A program made the position numbers and the translations under genes. A stretch of DNA of 64,000 bases from Candidatus Gastranaerophilales bacterium (GTDB taxonomy: Bacteria; Cyanobacteriota; Vampirovibrionia; Gastranaerophilales; Gastranaerophilaceae), in the NCBI GenBank assembly GCA_944324285.1, contig CALUVR010000002.1:1-64000 (forward strand), read 5' to 3'. Shown in pieces: positions 1-8,410 of this stretch (its first letter is position 1; every line of letters starts with the position of its first letter). A model generated the notes under the pieces. It saw only the letters and a list, made by a program, of their open reading frames with translations. It did no database searches and was not told the DNA's origin.

Positions 1-109
1 GAGCTGCTGCAGATACGCCGAATTTTTCTTCCATAGCTTTTACTAATTCAGCTGCTTCTAATAAAGTTAATTTTTCAATTGATTCCAAAATTGATTCTAC
101 ATTACTCAT
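1..109 (-). CDS. rplL: 50S ribosomal protein L7/L12, N-terminal part (cut by window edge)
   Basis: The 36 visible codons begin [20 protein letters not shown] and continue with [16 protein letters not shown]. This is the classic L7/L12 dimerisation domain followed by the start of the Ala-rich hinge. The protein forms the ribosomal stalk that recruits translation GTPases. An AAAGGAG ribosome binding site lies just upstream of the ATG at 109. It follows rplJ by 61 bp on the same strand, as in nearly all bacteria. The C-terminal domain lies outside the window. Confidence 0.93.
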   Translation of the reverse strand, partial: MSNVESILESIEKLTLLEAAELVKAMEEKFGVSAAA

Positions 110-170
110 TATTTTTTCTCCTTTAATTATTTTTGTTTTATGTACGTTTTAAATGATTACAGCTAATTGA

Positions 171-701
171 TTAAGCTGCAGCTTTTTCTTTTTGATCTCT
201 AACAGCTGCAACAGCGCGTGTAAGTGAAGCCATAACAGCGTTGATAGAGCCGACGATGCCTGATGCAGGGGAATTGATAGAGCCGAGCATTTTTGCGTAG
301 AGTTCTTCTTTTGAAGGAAGATTTGCCAATGCTTTAGCTTCATCAGCGGACAACAAGTTGCCTTCCAATACAGCACCAAGGATTTCGCCTTTTTTTGAAT
401 CTTTAATAAATTTAGATACAATTTTAGCAGGGCTAACCTGATCTTCAAACCCGAATGCTACAGCAATAGGACCTTTGCAAAGTTCAGCGATAGCTTCATA
501 GTTTGTACCTTTTGTTGCGATTTTTGTAAGAGTATTTTTAGTAACCATGTAGTCGCCGCCTTCTTTTTGAAGATTGCGTCTGAGGGTTGTAATTTCGTCT
601 ACCGAGTAGCCTTTATACTCTGTAATAATTGCAACTTGAGCTTTTTCAAACTTTTCTTTCATTGCATCTATTTTTTCTGATTTAAATGCTTTTGTTGACA
701 T
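171..701 (-). CDS. rplJ: 50S ribosomal protein L10
   Basis: This 176-residue protein has the L10 N-terminal rRNA-binding domain (KAQVAIITEYKGYSVDEITT, then LRRNLQKEGGDYMVTKNTL) and the C-terminal helix that carries L7/L12 dimers. Its length is normal for the family. An AAAGGAG site precedes the ATG. L10 and L7/L12 form the stalk base and stalk. The usual partners rplK-rplA are not upstream: the next gene upstream is an unrelated membrane protein, so the pair has its own promoter and long leader. Autoregulation by L10 binding to the leader is known for the family and inferred here. Confidence 0.95.
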   Translation of the reverse strand: MSTKAFKSEKIDAMKEKFEKAQVAIITEYKGYSVDEITTLRRNLQKEGGDYMVTKNTLTKIATKGTNYEAIAELCKGPIAVAFGFEDQVSPAKIVSKFIKDSKKGEILGAVLEGNLLSADEAKALANLPSKEELYAKMLGSINSPASGIVGSINAVMASLTRAVAAVRDQKEKAAA

Positions 702-1007
702 TTTTGCTCCTTTTATCGTAACTGATTTTTATCGACCTTTGTTTTGCCCGAATACTAAAAAGATTTTGCAATCCTTTTTATCCGGAACCGCAAAATCACA
801 CACAGGCATATAAAAGTATATTTATATTCGACTTTGTGTAACCTCGATTAGCTGTCTTTTGACATTTAACGGTTAGAGGCTTTTACTTGCTTGTATGACA
901 AACCTGTTACTTTAGGCTTACCATCTCCTTTTATACAACAAACCCGTTATCTTCTGGTCTGTCCCTTTTCGCCCCAACCCCGACTAATTGTCTGCGGTTG
1001 CTTCTTT
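702..1007 (-). promoter_or_regulatory. Long 5' leader of rplJ-rplL (putative L10 leader)
   Basis: About 300 nt separate the promoter at 1008-1036 from rplJ and hold no convincing ORF. On the transcript strand there are two related segments, GGGTTTGTTGTATAA and AGGTTTGTCATACAA. Close to rplJ (about 749-777) lies an imperfect hairpin, AAAAGGATT-gcaa-AATCTTTT, followed by T residues, which resembles an attenuator. Ribosomal L10 leaders in many bacteria bind the L10(L12)4 complex. That identity is inferred from position and length; no covariance model could be run. Confidence 0.55.
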
Positions 1008-1036
1008 AGAATAGCAAAAGAGAAAAAAAAAATCAA
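1008..1036 (-). promoter_or_regulatory. Promoter for rplJ-rplL
   Basis: On the minus strand TTGATT (1031-1036) is separated by 17 bp from TATTCT (1008-1013), a good sigma-70-type promoter. It lies in the 75-bp stretch after a stop codon (1045) and predicts a leader of about 300 nt. Confidence 0.55.
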
Positions 1037-1044
1037 GTGAACAG

Positions 1045-1968
1045 TTAATTTTTCTTAATTATTGCCCAGATATTTTCGTCGTCAGTGATGTCGTATGTGC
1101 CTTTTAAATATGCTTCAAACTGAGGGTTCTTCATTAGTTCATAGCGGTTGCAAAAATTTCCGTAGCATAAAATTTCATTAGGCATGTTTAATTTTAATAA
1201 TGTCTTTAAATCCGTATAGACATCTTTTAATAATACCTTATCCGTGTAGACATCAACAGCCATATTTGCATTGAGTGCAATTTTTTTCATTTTATATTCA
1301 TTTCTGAGGTTATCAAGTGTTTCATTGATTTTTTTTAAAATCGCATCAATCATTTCAAATTTTTTAGCTGTAATAATGAGGGTATTTCCATCTTTTGAAA
1401 ATCCGCAGCCTGGAAGCACTTTCATAGTATTATAAAAAGATACAATAGCTGCAGCTTCCTGGCGTTTGTCGATACGTTTTGAGTCGTTTTCTGTTTGGTA
1501 CATATCTTTTAGCAGACTTTTTAGTGAAATATTTACGAGTACAACTATATTTTTGTACTGCATCATTGCACGTTGTTTTTCAAGATTAAGCTGTATATTA
1601 AATTGTTCTTCTTCTTTTTGTTTAGATATAACAATGCTTTTATTCAGCGAATGTTCAGTATGGGTTAAAAATATTTTTAATTGAGCAACAATATATATTA
1701 ACAAACCTGTTAAAGCAATAAAAATAAACAAAGAACCATCAATACCAGCCTGCCCTTTTTCTAACTGTTCTCCGAAATTAGCCTGCATTGTAGTTTTAAT
1801 AGCATTCATCATAGGTGTTAAGAAATTAAGGATGTTAATTTCTACCAGTTCAAAGAACCAGTATAATGAAGCTAAAAGGATTAACGTAATAGAAACTATT
1901 TGTACAAACGTTAAAATATGTCCCGTAAGTATTGTTACCTTTTTAATTCTTTCCAGATTTTTATGCAC
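1045..1968 (-). CDS. Two-TM membrane protein with degenerate class III cyclase-like domain
   Basis: This 307-residue protein has a GTG start behind GAGGAAAATCA. Two hydrophobic segments lie at about residues 18-42 and 81-102, followed by a charged coiled-coil stretch (about 105-140). The C-terminal half follows the layout of an adenylate/guanylate cyclase domain: KNIVVLVNISLKSLL where the metal-binding DI strand would be, GFSKDGNTLIIT for the GDG hairpin, IALNANMAVDV, then LLKLNMPNEILCYG for the ARL...GEILIS segment. The first metal Asp is replaced by Asn, so it is probably not catalytic. The fold call is my alignment by eye. The gene lies 14 bp after panC and is probably cotranscribed with it. 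Confidence 0.5.
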   Translation of the reverse strand: MHKNLERIKKVTILTGHILTFVQIVSITLILLASLYWFFELVEINILNFLTPMMNAIKTTMQANFGEQLEKGQAGIDGSLFIFIALTGLLIYIVAQLKIFLTHTEHSLNKSIVISKQKEEEQFNIQLNLEKQRAMMQYKNIVVLVNISLKSLLKDMYQTENDSKRIDKRQEAAAIVSFYNTMKVLPGCGFSKDGNTLIITAKKFEMIDAILKKINETLDNLRNEYKMKKIALNANMAVDVYTDKVLLKDVYTDLKTLLKLNMPNEILCYGNFCNRYELMKNPQFEAYLKGTYDITDDENIWAIIKKN

Positions 1969-1982
1969 TGATTTTCCTCATC

Positions 1983-2834
1983 TTATAACTCAATATTATC
2001 AATCAGACGTACATTCTCCACCCGAAGAGCTATGAATACTATTGTATTATTATCCGCAACCTCTTTTTCTTCCAAGTTGTTTTTATCTCTGAATTCCAGA
2101 TATTCCAAGGCATGATTATTATTTAAAAAAGAATATGCTGTTTCAGTTAATAATTTGACGTCTTTTATACCTTTATTATAACACATTTTTATATTAAATA
2201 AAATCTTATTTAAAACAAGAGCTTCTTTTTTTCCATTTTCGCTTAAATATTTATTTCTGGAACTTAGTGCAAGTCCGCTTTCTTCGCGGATTATCGGACA
2301 TGGAATAATCTCAACCGGAATATTTAAATCGTTCACCATTTTCTTAATAATTATTAACTGTTGCCTGTCCTTTTCTCCAAAAAATGCAAAATCTGGCTGT
2401 ACAATGTTAAAGAGCTTGTTTACAACTGTGCAAACTCCGTCAAAGTGTCCTACACGAGATTTCCCGCATAATTTATCAGTATAGAAAAATGGTGGTATAA
2501 CGTATGTTAAGAAATCATTAGAGAGAATATGTCCTTCTCCGTACATTTCAGAAGGTGCAGGGGCAAAAACTATATCCACACCGGCTTCATTACAGAGTTT
2601 TTCGTCGGCTTCCAGGGTTCTTGGATATTTATCCAAATCTTCACCGGGGCAAAATTGTATAGGGTTTACGAATACTGAAACAACTGTTTTATCGCATTTT
2701 TCAATGCTTTTTTTTATAAGACTCAAATGTCCAGCATGGAGTGCGCCCATTGTCGGCACTAACCCAACTGTTAACCCTTCTTTTTTCCAGCTTTTCACAA
2801 GAGTTCTTAATTTTTCTATTTTATGAATTATCAT
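1983..2834 (-). CDS. panC: Pantoate--beta-alanine ligase
   Basis: The product (283 aa) catalyses ATP-dependent condensation of pantoate and beta-alanine to pantothenate, the precursor of coenzyme A. It shows the HIGH-type nucleotide-binding segment PTMGALHAGHLSL, FVNPIQFCPGEDLDKYPR, the FGEKDRQQL block and LALSSRN. The ATG at 2834 is chosen because GAGGGAG lies 8 nt upstream and the length then matches the family; an upstream in-frame start would add 18 atypical residues. panB and panD are not in the window. Confidence 0.95.
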   Translation of the reverse strand: MIIHKIEKLRTLVKSWKKEGLTVGLVPTMGALHAGHLSLIKKSIEKCDKTVVSVFVNPIQFCPGEDLDKYPRTLEADEKLCNEAGVDIVFAPAPSEMYGEGHILSNDFLTYVIPPFFYTDKLCGKSRVGHFDGVCTVVNKLFNIVQPDFAFFGEKDRQQLIIIKKMVNDLNIPVEIIPCPIIREESGLALSSRNKYLSENGKKEALVLNKILFNIKMCYNKGIKDVKLLTETAYSFLNNNHALEYLEFRDKNNLEEKEVADNNTIVFIALRVENVRLIDNIEL

Positions 2835-2946
2835 GATAATCACTCCCTCTGAAATAATATTAGCATAAAAATCTAAGATAATTCCCAAAATTTATCCTGT
2901 CCTGTTAACCTATAAACAAAGAAAATTTTTATGTTAAACTGAATAT

Positions 2947-4827
2947 ATGAAAAGAGCGGGTTATGTAGTCTTAGTATTAATATTACTGGCAATTTTTGCA
3001 AAATCCTGCCTGCACGCGGATTACCCGCAAACAGTAAAACCGGCGGCAGCACCTCACTCAATAACTGAAGATATAAATTATCCTGAGCCGCAGAAAAATG
3101 TTACCATTAACGGAATTGATTACCTGCAGTCGCAGGCGCCAATCGGAAAATTCGGCGGTACTCTTGTTGCCTCAACTATTGGTGAAGGTCCGAAAACATT
3201 TAATCCGTTTAATTCAAAAGATAATATTTCGTCGCAATTGTCAGAGATAATGTATGACGGATTATTGTCAACAAATGCTGTCACAGGGGAACCTATTCCG
3301 CGGCTGGCGAAAGATTTTACGGTTGAGGGGGACACTTATTTAATCCATTTAAGAAAAGGTATAAAATGGTCGGACGGAAAGCCGATTACGGCAGATGACG
3401 TTGTTTTCACGTGGCAGAATATTATATTAGACGGCTTCGGCAATACTTCTATCAGAGATTCAATCGTTATTGACGGCAAACTCCCGACAGTCAGAAAAAT
3501 TGATGATTATACGGTAGAATTCAAGACTCCTCAGCCGTTTGCACCTTTCATAAGAATGTTATCAAGTCCTATAGCGCCGAAACACGTATTTGAACCTGCA
3601 GTAAAAAAAGGAAAAGCGTATTTTGATACATTTCTCTCAACTAACATTGACCCGAAAACTCTTGTGACATCAGGAGCGTTCAAGTTGAAAGAGTATGTCC
3701 CCGCACAGCGTGTAGTTTTTGAACGAAATCCGAATTATTACATCATAAATACAAAAGATGAAAAACTTCCGTATCTGAATAAACTTGTTTATTTAATTGT
3801 AGGTGATGTTAATAACGAGGTTTTGAAGTTTGAAGGCGGAGAACTTGACGTTATCGGGCTTCAGGGTGCAAATGTTGCGAGGTTCAAAGAACTTGAAAAA
3901 CATTCCGATTTCAAAATATATAACCTTGGTCCTAATACGGGAACAATGTTTGCATCATTTAACCTTAACAACAGAAAAGATAAAGACGGGAAATTTCACG
4001 TTGACCCGAAAAAACAGCGATGGTTTCAGGATAAGAATTTCAGACAGGCTGTGGATTACGCCATCGACAGAAAAAATATGGTTATGAATGTGGCAAACGG
4101 GCTTGCGGCACCGTTATTTACTGCAGAAAGCCTTAATTCGATATTTCTTAATAAAGACCTTAAACCCTACGACCGTGACCTTGAAAAATCAAAAGAACTC
4201 TTAAAAAAATCAGGGTACTACTGGGATAAAAAAGGACATTTACGCGACAAATACGGAAACCACGTTGAATTTGACCTTTACACAAACGCAGGTAACACCG
4301 AGCGTGAAGCTATCGGGGTTATGGTGAAACAAGACCTTGAAGATTTAGGGATGAAGGTTAATTTCAAACCGATTGAGTTTAATTCGCTTGTGAATAAACT
4401 TGTAAATACCCTTGACTGGGATATGGTGATAATGGGTTTGACAGGGTCGCCGCTTGAACCGAACGGCGGGAAAAATGTCTGGATGTCAAACGGAACACTC
4501 CACATGTTCAACCAGCGTCCTGCGGATTACACAAAAGACGACCGCTACCTGTGGGAAAAAAGGATTGATTATCTTTATACGCAAGGGGCGCTTGCAACTG
4601 ATTTTGAAGGTCGTAAAAAATTCTACGATGAATATCAGGCGATAGCTTATGAGGAAAAGCCGTTTGTTTACATATATTCGCCGCTAATAATTTCTGCAAT
4701 CAGAACAAAGTTTAAAAACGTCTATCCGACACCGCTTGGCGGAATGACGTATAATATAGAGGAAATTTATATAAATTCCTCGCCCCTAGCGGGAGAGGAT
4801 GCCCTAAGGGCAGGTGAGGGGTCTTAA
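2947..4827 (+). CDS. Peptide/oligopeptide ABC transporter substrate-binding protein (family 5)
   Basis: This 626-residue protein has a hydrophobic N-terminal export signal (residues 4-20). A Cys at residue 21 could be a lipidation site, although AKSC is a poor lipobox. Family-5 (OppA/DppA type) hallmarks follow: the PKTFNPFNSKDN start, FTVEGDTYLIHLRKGIKWSD, GKPITADDVVFTWQNI, and FRQAVDYAIDRKNMV. It should bind peptides outside the membrane and deliver them to the permeases encoded next. A -10 box (TAAACT) ends 6 nt before the ATG and there is no Shine-Dalgarno sequence, so the mRNA is probably leaderless. The last 16 residues or so are encoded by a dispersed repeat. Confidence 0.92.
   Translation: MKRAGYVVLVLILLAIFAKSCLHADYPQTVKPAAAPHSITEDINYPEPQKNVTINGIDYLQSQAPIGKFGGTLVASTIGEGPKTFNPFNSKDNISSQLSEIMYDGLLSTNAVTGEPIPRLAKDFTVEGDTYLIHLRKGIKWSDGKPITADDVVFTWQNIILDGFGNTSIRDSIVIDGKLPTVRKIDDYTVEFKTPQPFAPFIRMLSSPIAPKHVFEPAVKKGKAYFDTFLSTNIDPKTLVTSGAFKLKEYVPAQRVVFERNPNYYIINTKDEKLPYLNKLVYLIVGDVNNEVLKFEGGELDVIGLQGANVARFKELEKHSDFKIYNLGPNTGTMFASFNLNNRKDKDGKFHVDPKKQRWFQDKNFRQAVDYAIDRKNMVMNVANGLAAPLFTAESLNSIFLNKDLKPYDRDLEKSKELLKKSGYYWDKKGHLRDKYGNHVEFDLYTNAGNTEREAIGVMVKQDLEDLGMKVNFKPIEFNSLVNKLVNTLDWDMVIMGLTGSPLEPNGGKNVWMSNGTLHMFNQRPADYTKDDRYLWEKRIDYLYTQGALATDFEGRKKFYDEYQAIAYEEKPFVYIYSPLIISAIRTKFKNVYPTPLGGMTYNIEEIYINSSPLAGEDALRAGEGS
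4780..4826 (+). repeat. Dispersed palindromic repeat at the 3' end of the binding-protein gene
   Basis: This stretch contains two nested inverted repeats, CCTCgcCCCTagcGGGagAGG and TGCCCtaaGGGCA, and ends GGTGAGGGG. It resembles the CCCTCTCCCC-type units in intergenic gaps near 33540, 46440, 56770 and 57003. Here it is read through in frame (peptide SSPLAGEDALRAGEGS) and supplies a GAGGGG ribosome binding site 5 nt before the next ATG. Confidence 0.6.
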
Positions 4828-5798
4828 TGCAAATATTAATCTACATACTAAAACGAATACTTCAATCCATACCGCTTTTGATAATCGTATCAATCATAAG
4901 CTTTTTTATAATACGCTTAAGCCCTGTAGACCCGCTTGCGGAATTGAGGTTAAACCCTTCAGTTTCCCAGGAAACATTGCAGAAGGAAACAGAACGCCTA
5001 GGGCTTGATAAACCTATTATCGTTCAATATGGCAAATGGGCAAAATCTTTTATAAAGGGCGACCTTGGTATAACTTCAAACGGGGAGCAGGTTTCTGCAA
5101 AACTGAAAGAAAGAATTCCGAACACTCTGCTTTTGACAACAATAGTCATTGCCTTGACATGGTTAGTCGGAATCCCGCTCGGAGTTGCTGCGGCACTGAA
5201 CTGGAAAACGCCTTTTGACAGGATTTTAACGGTTCTGACAAGTGTCGGAATGGCTATACCTTCGTTTTTCTTTGCGGTTTTGCTGTTAATTTTTGCGGTA
5301 AAAACAGGCTGGTTTCCGATTGGCGGGTTAACCAGTTCAAACTTTCTGGAAATGACTTTCCTGCAGCAGGTTTGGGATATAACCCACCATTTAATCCTAC
5401 CTGTTACTGTTTTGTTTACGCTTTCGCTCGCCGGACTGCAAAGACAGATGAGAGCAAATCTGCTTGATGTTTTGGACAGCGACTATGTTAAATTTGCAAG
5501 GGCGAAGGGTTTGAGTGAATTTGATGTAGTTTATAAACACGCTTTGAGAAACGCGATTAACCCGATGATTACGCTTTTGGGTTTTGAATTTGCAGGACTT
5601 TTGAGCGGCGCTGCGTTGACTGAATACGTTTTTCAGTATCCTGGACTCGGACGGTTAATTCTTGAAGCGGTTTTGAAATCAGATATAAATTTAGTAATGG
5701 CGTCATTAATGATGGGAGCGATAATGCTTATCTTAGGTAACTTAATCGCGGATATTCTTCTCATTATCACTGACCCGAGGATTAGGGTGAAAGCATGA
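4827..5798 (+). CDS. Peptide ABC transporter permease, DppB/OppB type
   Basis: This 323-residue inner-membrane permease has six predicted membrane segments, the N-terminal YILKRILQSIPLLIIVSII segment typical of OppB/DppB, PVDPLAELR, and the ATPase-contacting EAA loop (YVKFARAKGLSEFDVVYKHA). Its ATG overlaps the TAA of the binding-protein gene. It forms the translocation pore together with the product of the next gene. No OppD/OppF ATPase is encoded here, so these must be elsewhere. Confidence 0.93.
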   Translation: MQILIYILKRILQSIPLLIIVSIISFFIIRLSPVDPLAELRLNPSVSQETLQKETERLGLDKPIIVQYGKWAKSFIKGDLGITSNGEQVSAKLKERIPNTLLLTTIVIALTWLVGIPLGVAAALNWKTPFDRILTVLTSVGMAIPSFFFAVLLLIFAVKTGWFPIGGLTSSNFLEMTFLQQVWDITHHLILPVTVLFTLSLAGLQRQMRANLLDVLDSDYVKFARAKGLSEFDVVYKHALRNAINPMITLLGFEFAGLLSGAALTEYVFQYPGLGRLILEAVLKSDINLVMASLMMGAIMLILGNLIADILLIITDPRIRVKA

Positions 5799-6862
5799 TA
5801 AGAGAAGTTTTTAAACAGTTAATGAAAGATAAATTTGCAAAAATCGCCCTGATAGTTCTGGGGTTAATTTATCTTGCACTTTTTCTTGCGGATTTTATCG
5901 CACCTTATACAAAAGATTTTTCTGACCGCACAATGGCGTACGTTCCGCCTTCCAAGATTTTTGTAATTGATGAACACGGAAAACTATCAAAGCCTTATAC
6001 TTACAATTACGTAAGAAATTTTGACAGCGAAAATTTACGCATAACTTACGACCTTGACAGAAGCCAAAAACATTATATTAAATTTTTCGCAAAAGGCGAG
6101 CCTTACAAATTTTTAGGTTTAATCCCTATGAAACGGCATCTTATCACAACAGACAGCGGCGGCAGATTATTTCTTCTCGGGGCTGATATAAACGGACGCG
6201 ACGTATTCTCCCGCCTTCTTTTTGGCGGAAGAATTTCAATGACAATCGGATTTCTTGCATTGTTTGTGCTTTTCCCGATAGGATTGTTATACGGCGGTAT
6301 TGCCGGATACTTTGGCGGAGTTGTCGATACTTTGATGATGAGATTTGCGGAAGCTGTTATGTCAATCCCGAGTTTTTATCTTTTAATAATTTTAGCGTCA
6401 ATCCTGCCGTCCGGAATGACCAGTGTTCAGAGGTTTATGCTTATTGTAATAATCCTTGCACTAATAGGCTGGGCAGGCTTTGCAAGGGTTGTAAGAGGAA
6501 TGGTTTTATCCATAAAAAATCAGGAATATGTACAGGCGGCAAAATCCATCGGAGCGTCCCGCCTTCGTATAATCGTAAAACATATTCTCCCGCAGACCGC
6601 AAGCTTTGTAATCGTTGCTATGACCTTATCGGTTCCTTCTTACATTCTATCGGAATCAGGCTTAAGCTTTTTGGGGCTTGGTATCCAGCAGCCGGACGCA
6701 AGCTGGGGAAATATGCTCAAAGAAGCTCAGGAATACACAAACATCATATATAGACCGTGGCTTTTGACACCGGGATTTTTAATTTTTATTGCGGTGTTGG
6801 CGTTTAACCTTATTGGTGATACAATAAGAGATGTTTTAGATCCGAAAAGTAAGGTAAGATGA
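5795..6862 (+). CDS. Peptide ABC transporter permease, DppC/OppC type
   Basis: This 355-residue permease overlaps the previous gene by 4 bp (ATGA). It has an N-terminal membrane segment (about 17-35), a soluble insert longer than usual (about residues 40-135), and then the conserved core: GADINGRDVFSRLLFGGRIS, the EAA loop (EYVQAAKSIGASRLRIIVKH), and LSESGLSFLGLGIQQP with PDASWGNML. It is the heterodimer partner of the preceding DppB-type permease. Confidence 0.93.
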   Translation: MIREVFKQLMKDKFAKIALIVLGLIYLALFLADFIAPYTKDFSDRTMAYVPPSKIFVIDEHGKLSKPYTYNYVRNFDSENLRITYDLDRSQKHYIKFFAKGEPYKFLGLIPMKRHLITTDSGGRLFLLGADINGRDVFSRLLFGGRISMTIGFLALFVLFPIGLLYGGIAGYFGGVVDTLMMRFAEAVMSIPSFYLLIILASILPSGMTSVQRFMLIVIILALIGWAGFARVVRGMVLSIKNQEYVQAAKSIGASRLRIIVKHILPQTASFVIVAMTLSVPSYILSESGLSFLGLGIQQPDASWGNMLKEAQEYTNIIYRPWLLTPGFLIFIAVLAFNLIGDTIRDVLDPKSKVR

Positions 6863-7608
6863 TGGAGAATTTTTTAAGCAATACAGTTGTTCAAACTGAA
6901 ATAACCGTACTGATAAGGCTTTCGTGTGCGGTTCTTTTAAGTTTTGCAATAGGTCTTGAAAGAGAGATGACAAATAAATACGCAGGATTAAGAACAAATA
7001 TTCTGGTCTGCGTCGGGGCATGCGTATTTACACTTTTATCTATTTACGGATTTCCGACATTTGCAATGGGGGACAATGTTTCCGTGGATAATGCAACAGG
7101 CATAAGAGATACAGCACGAGTTGCAGCTCAGGTTGTAACAGGTATCGGTTTTATAGGCGGCGGTGCGGTATTAAGACACGGTGCGACAATCTTCGGACTT
7201 ACTACTGCCGCAACCCTCTGGATGGCGGCATCTATTGGTATGGCCTGCGGAACAGGGATGTATGGACTTGCCGTTACCGCAACTATCCTCACAATTATCG
7301 TCCTTGTGACAATAAGATTCTTTGAAAGAAATGTCTTAACCTCAAGCACAAAAAATATAAAACGACTCGCAATTAACCTCAGTTGTAAAAACGACTTTTC
7401 AGATACAATTTATGATTTTATAGTTGAGAAATTTCCGCAATTAAGGGAAATTACAAGAAAACAGAGTAAACAAAGTTCAGATATCACAAAGATAAATGTT
7501 ATAGTTGATATCCATTCAAAAAAACCTATCCAAAACACCTATAAAACATTCCAGAAGGTAGAGGGAATAGAATCAATATCAATTCAGGAATTCAACGACA
7601 TTAGATAA
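6859..7608 (+). CDS. MgtC/SapB family membrane protein
   Basis: The 249-residue product begins with four hydrophobic segments and contains the MgtC hallmarks LSFAIGLEREMTNKYAGLRT, GIGFIGGGAVLRHG and GLTTAATLWMAASIGMACG. The C-terminal 90 residues are soluble and ACT-like, as in full-length MgtC. In pathogens MgtC affects ATP synthase activity and growth at low magnesium; the role here is unknown. It overlaps the permease gene by 4 bp, so it is the last gene of the transporter operon. Confidence 0.88.
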   Translation: MMENFLSNTVVQTEITVLIRLSCAVLLSFAIGLEREMTNKYAGLRTNILVCVGACVFTLLSIYGFPTFAMGDNVSVDNATGIRDTARVAAQVVTGIGFIGGGAVLRHGATIFGLTTAATLWMAASIGMACGTGMYGLAVTATILTIIVLVTIRFFERNVLTSSTKNIKRLAINLSCKNDFSDTIYDFIVEKFPQLREITRKQSKQSSDITKINVIVDIHSKKPIQNTYKTFQKVEGIESISIQEFNDIR

Positions 7609-7609
7609 A

Positions 7610-7637
7610 AAAACGGAAACCAAAAGGTTCCCGTTTT
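7610..7637. terminator. Bidirectional intrinsic terminator
   Basis: The stem AAAACGGAAACC-aaaa-GGTTCCCGTTTT is flanked by A-rich and T-rich runs. It lies between the convergent MgtC-like gene and the hexapeptide-repeat gene and can serve both. Confidence 0.8.
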
Positions 7638-7651
7638 ATTTGTTTTTTTGC

Positions 7652-8410
7652 TTAAGGTTCCATATAGTCTACAGTACTGCCATAGCCTACAGTACCGGTT
7701 GCTGTATAATCAGCGGAACCTACCTGCTGCCCGTTTTCATAGTCTGTATGGGTAACATCCACGGAATAATCTGCGGTACCGCTATAGCCTACGGTGCCGG
7801 TGCCGGAATAATCCACCATACCGGAGTAAGCCGCTGTACCGCTTGCGGTATAATCTGCCATGCCTACCTGTTGACCATTTTCCCAAGTCTCATTAGTTAG
7901 ATTAACAGGAACATCTGCTACGGGATCGCCTCCGCTGTAGGCGATGGTGCCGCTGTAACCTATGGTACCGCTATATGAATAATCCACGGAACCGCTATAG
8001 CCTATGGAACCGCTATAGCCTACGGTACCTGTATAGTTTCCCATTCCGCTATATGCTACTGTTTCACCGGTCAAAGGGTCGACAATTTCGCCGCTGTAAT
8101 CCACTGTACCGCTATAGCCTACAGTTCCTGCATAATCTACTGTGCCGCTATAGTTTACGGAACCGCTTCCTGTATAGCCAACTGTTCCTGCATAATCTAC
8201 TGTGCCGCTATAGCTGGCTGTGCCTGTATGCTCAATACTCAAACCTTTTATCGGTTGCTCTTTAATATCTGACTTACCGCCATTCAAAAGATTTCCGATG
8301 GCATCTTTCAATCCGCCGACAAAACCTGTTTTTGCGGATTCCTGTCCGACTTTCTTTGAATTGATTTTCTCCGGACCGGCACCATTAGCACCAACACCAT
8401 TAATACTCAT
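7652..8410 (-). CDS. Tyr/Gly/Ser hexapeptide-repeat protein, function unknown
   Basis: This 252-residue protein has a non-repetitive head (about residues 1-60: MSINGVGANGAGPEK, then LKDAIGNLLNGGKSD) and then more than 20 imperfect copies of a six-residue unit G-T-[VAI]-[DGA]-Y-[SAT], for example GTVDYSGTVGYSGTVDYSG. Two spacer segments contain the near-identical pieces ENGQQVGMADYTA and ENGQQVGSADYTA. There is no signal peptide or membrane segment. A good AAAGGAG site precedes the ATG. The alternating Val/Tyr pattern would suit a beta-solenoid or fibre, which is inference. It is divergent from the coiled-coil protein gene at 8690. I do not recognise a characterised family. Confidence 0.75.
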   Translation of the reverse strand: MSINGVGANGAGPEKINSKKVGQESAKTGFVGGLKDAIGNLLNGGKSDIKEQPIKGLSIEHTGTASYSGTVDYAGTVGYTGSGSVNYSGTVDYAGTVGYSGTVDYSGEIVDPLTGETVAYSGMGNYTGTVGYSGSIGYSGSVDYSYSGTIGYSGTIAYSGGDPVADVPVNLTNETWENGQQVGMADYTASGTAAYSGMVDYSGTGTVGYSGTADYSVDVTHTDYENGQQVGSADYTATGTVGYGSTVDYMEP

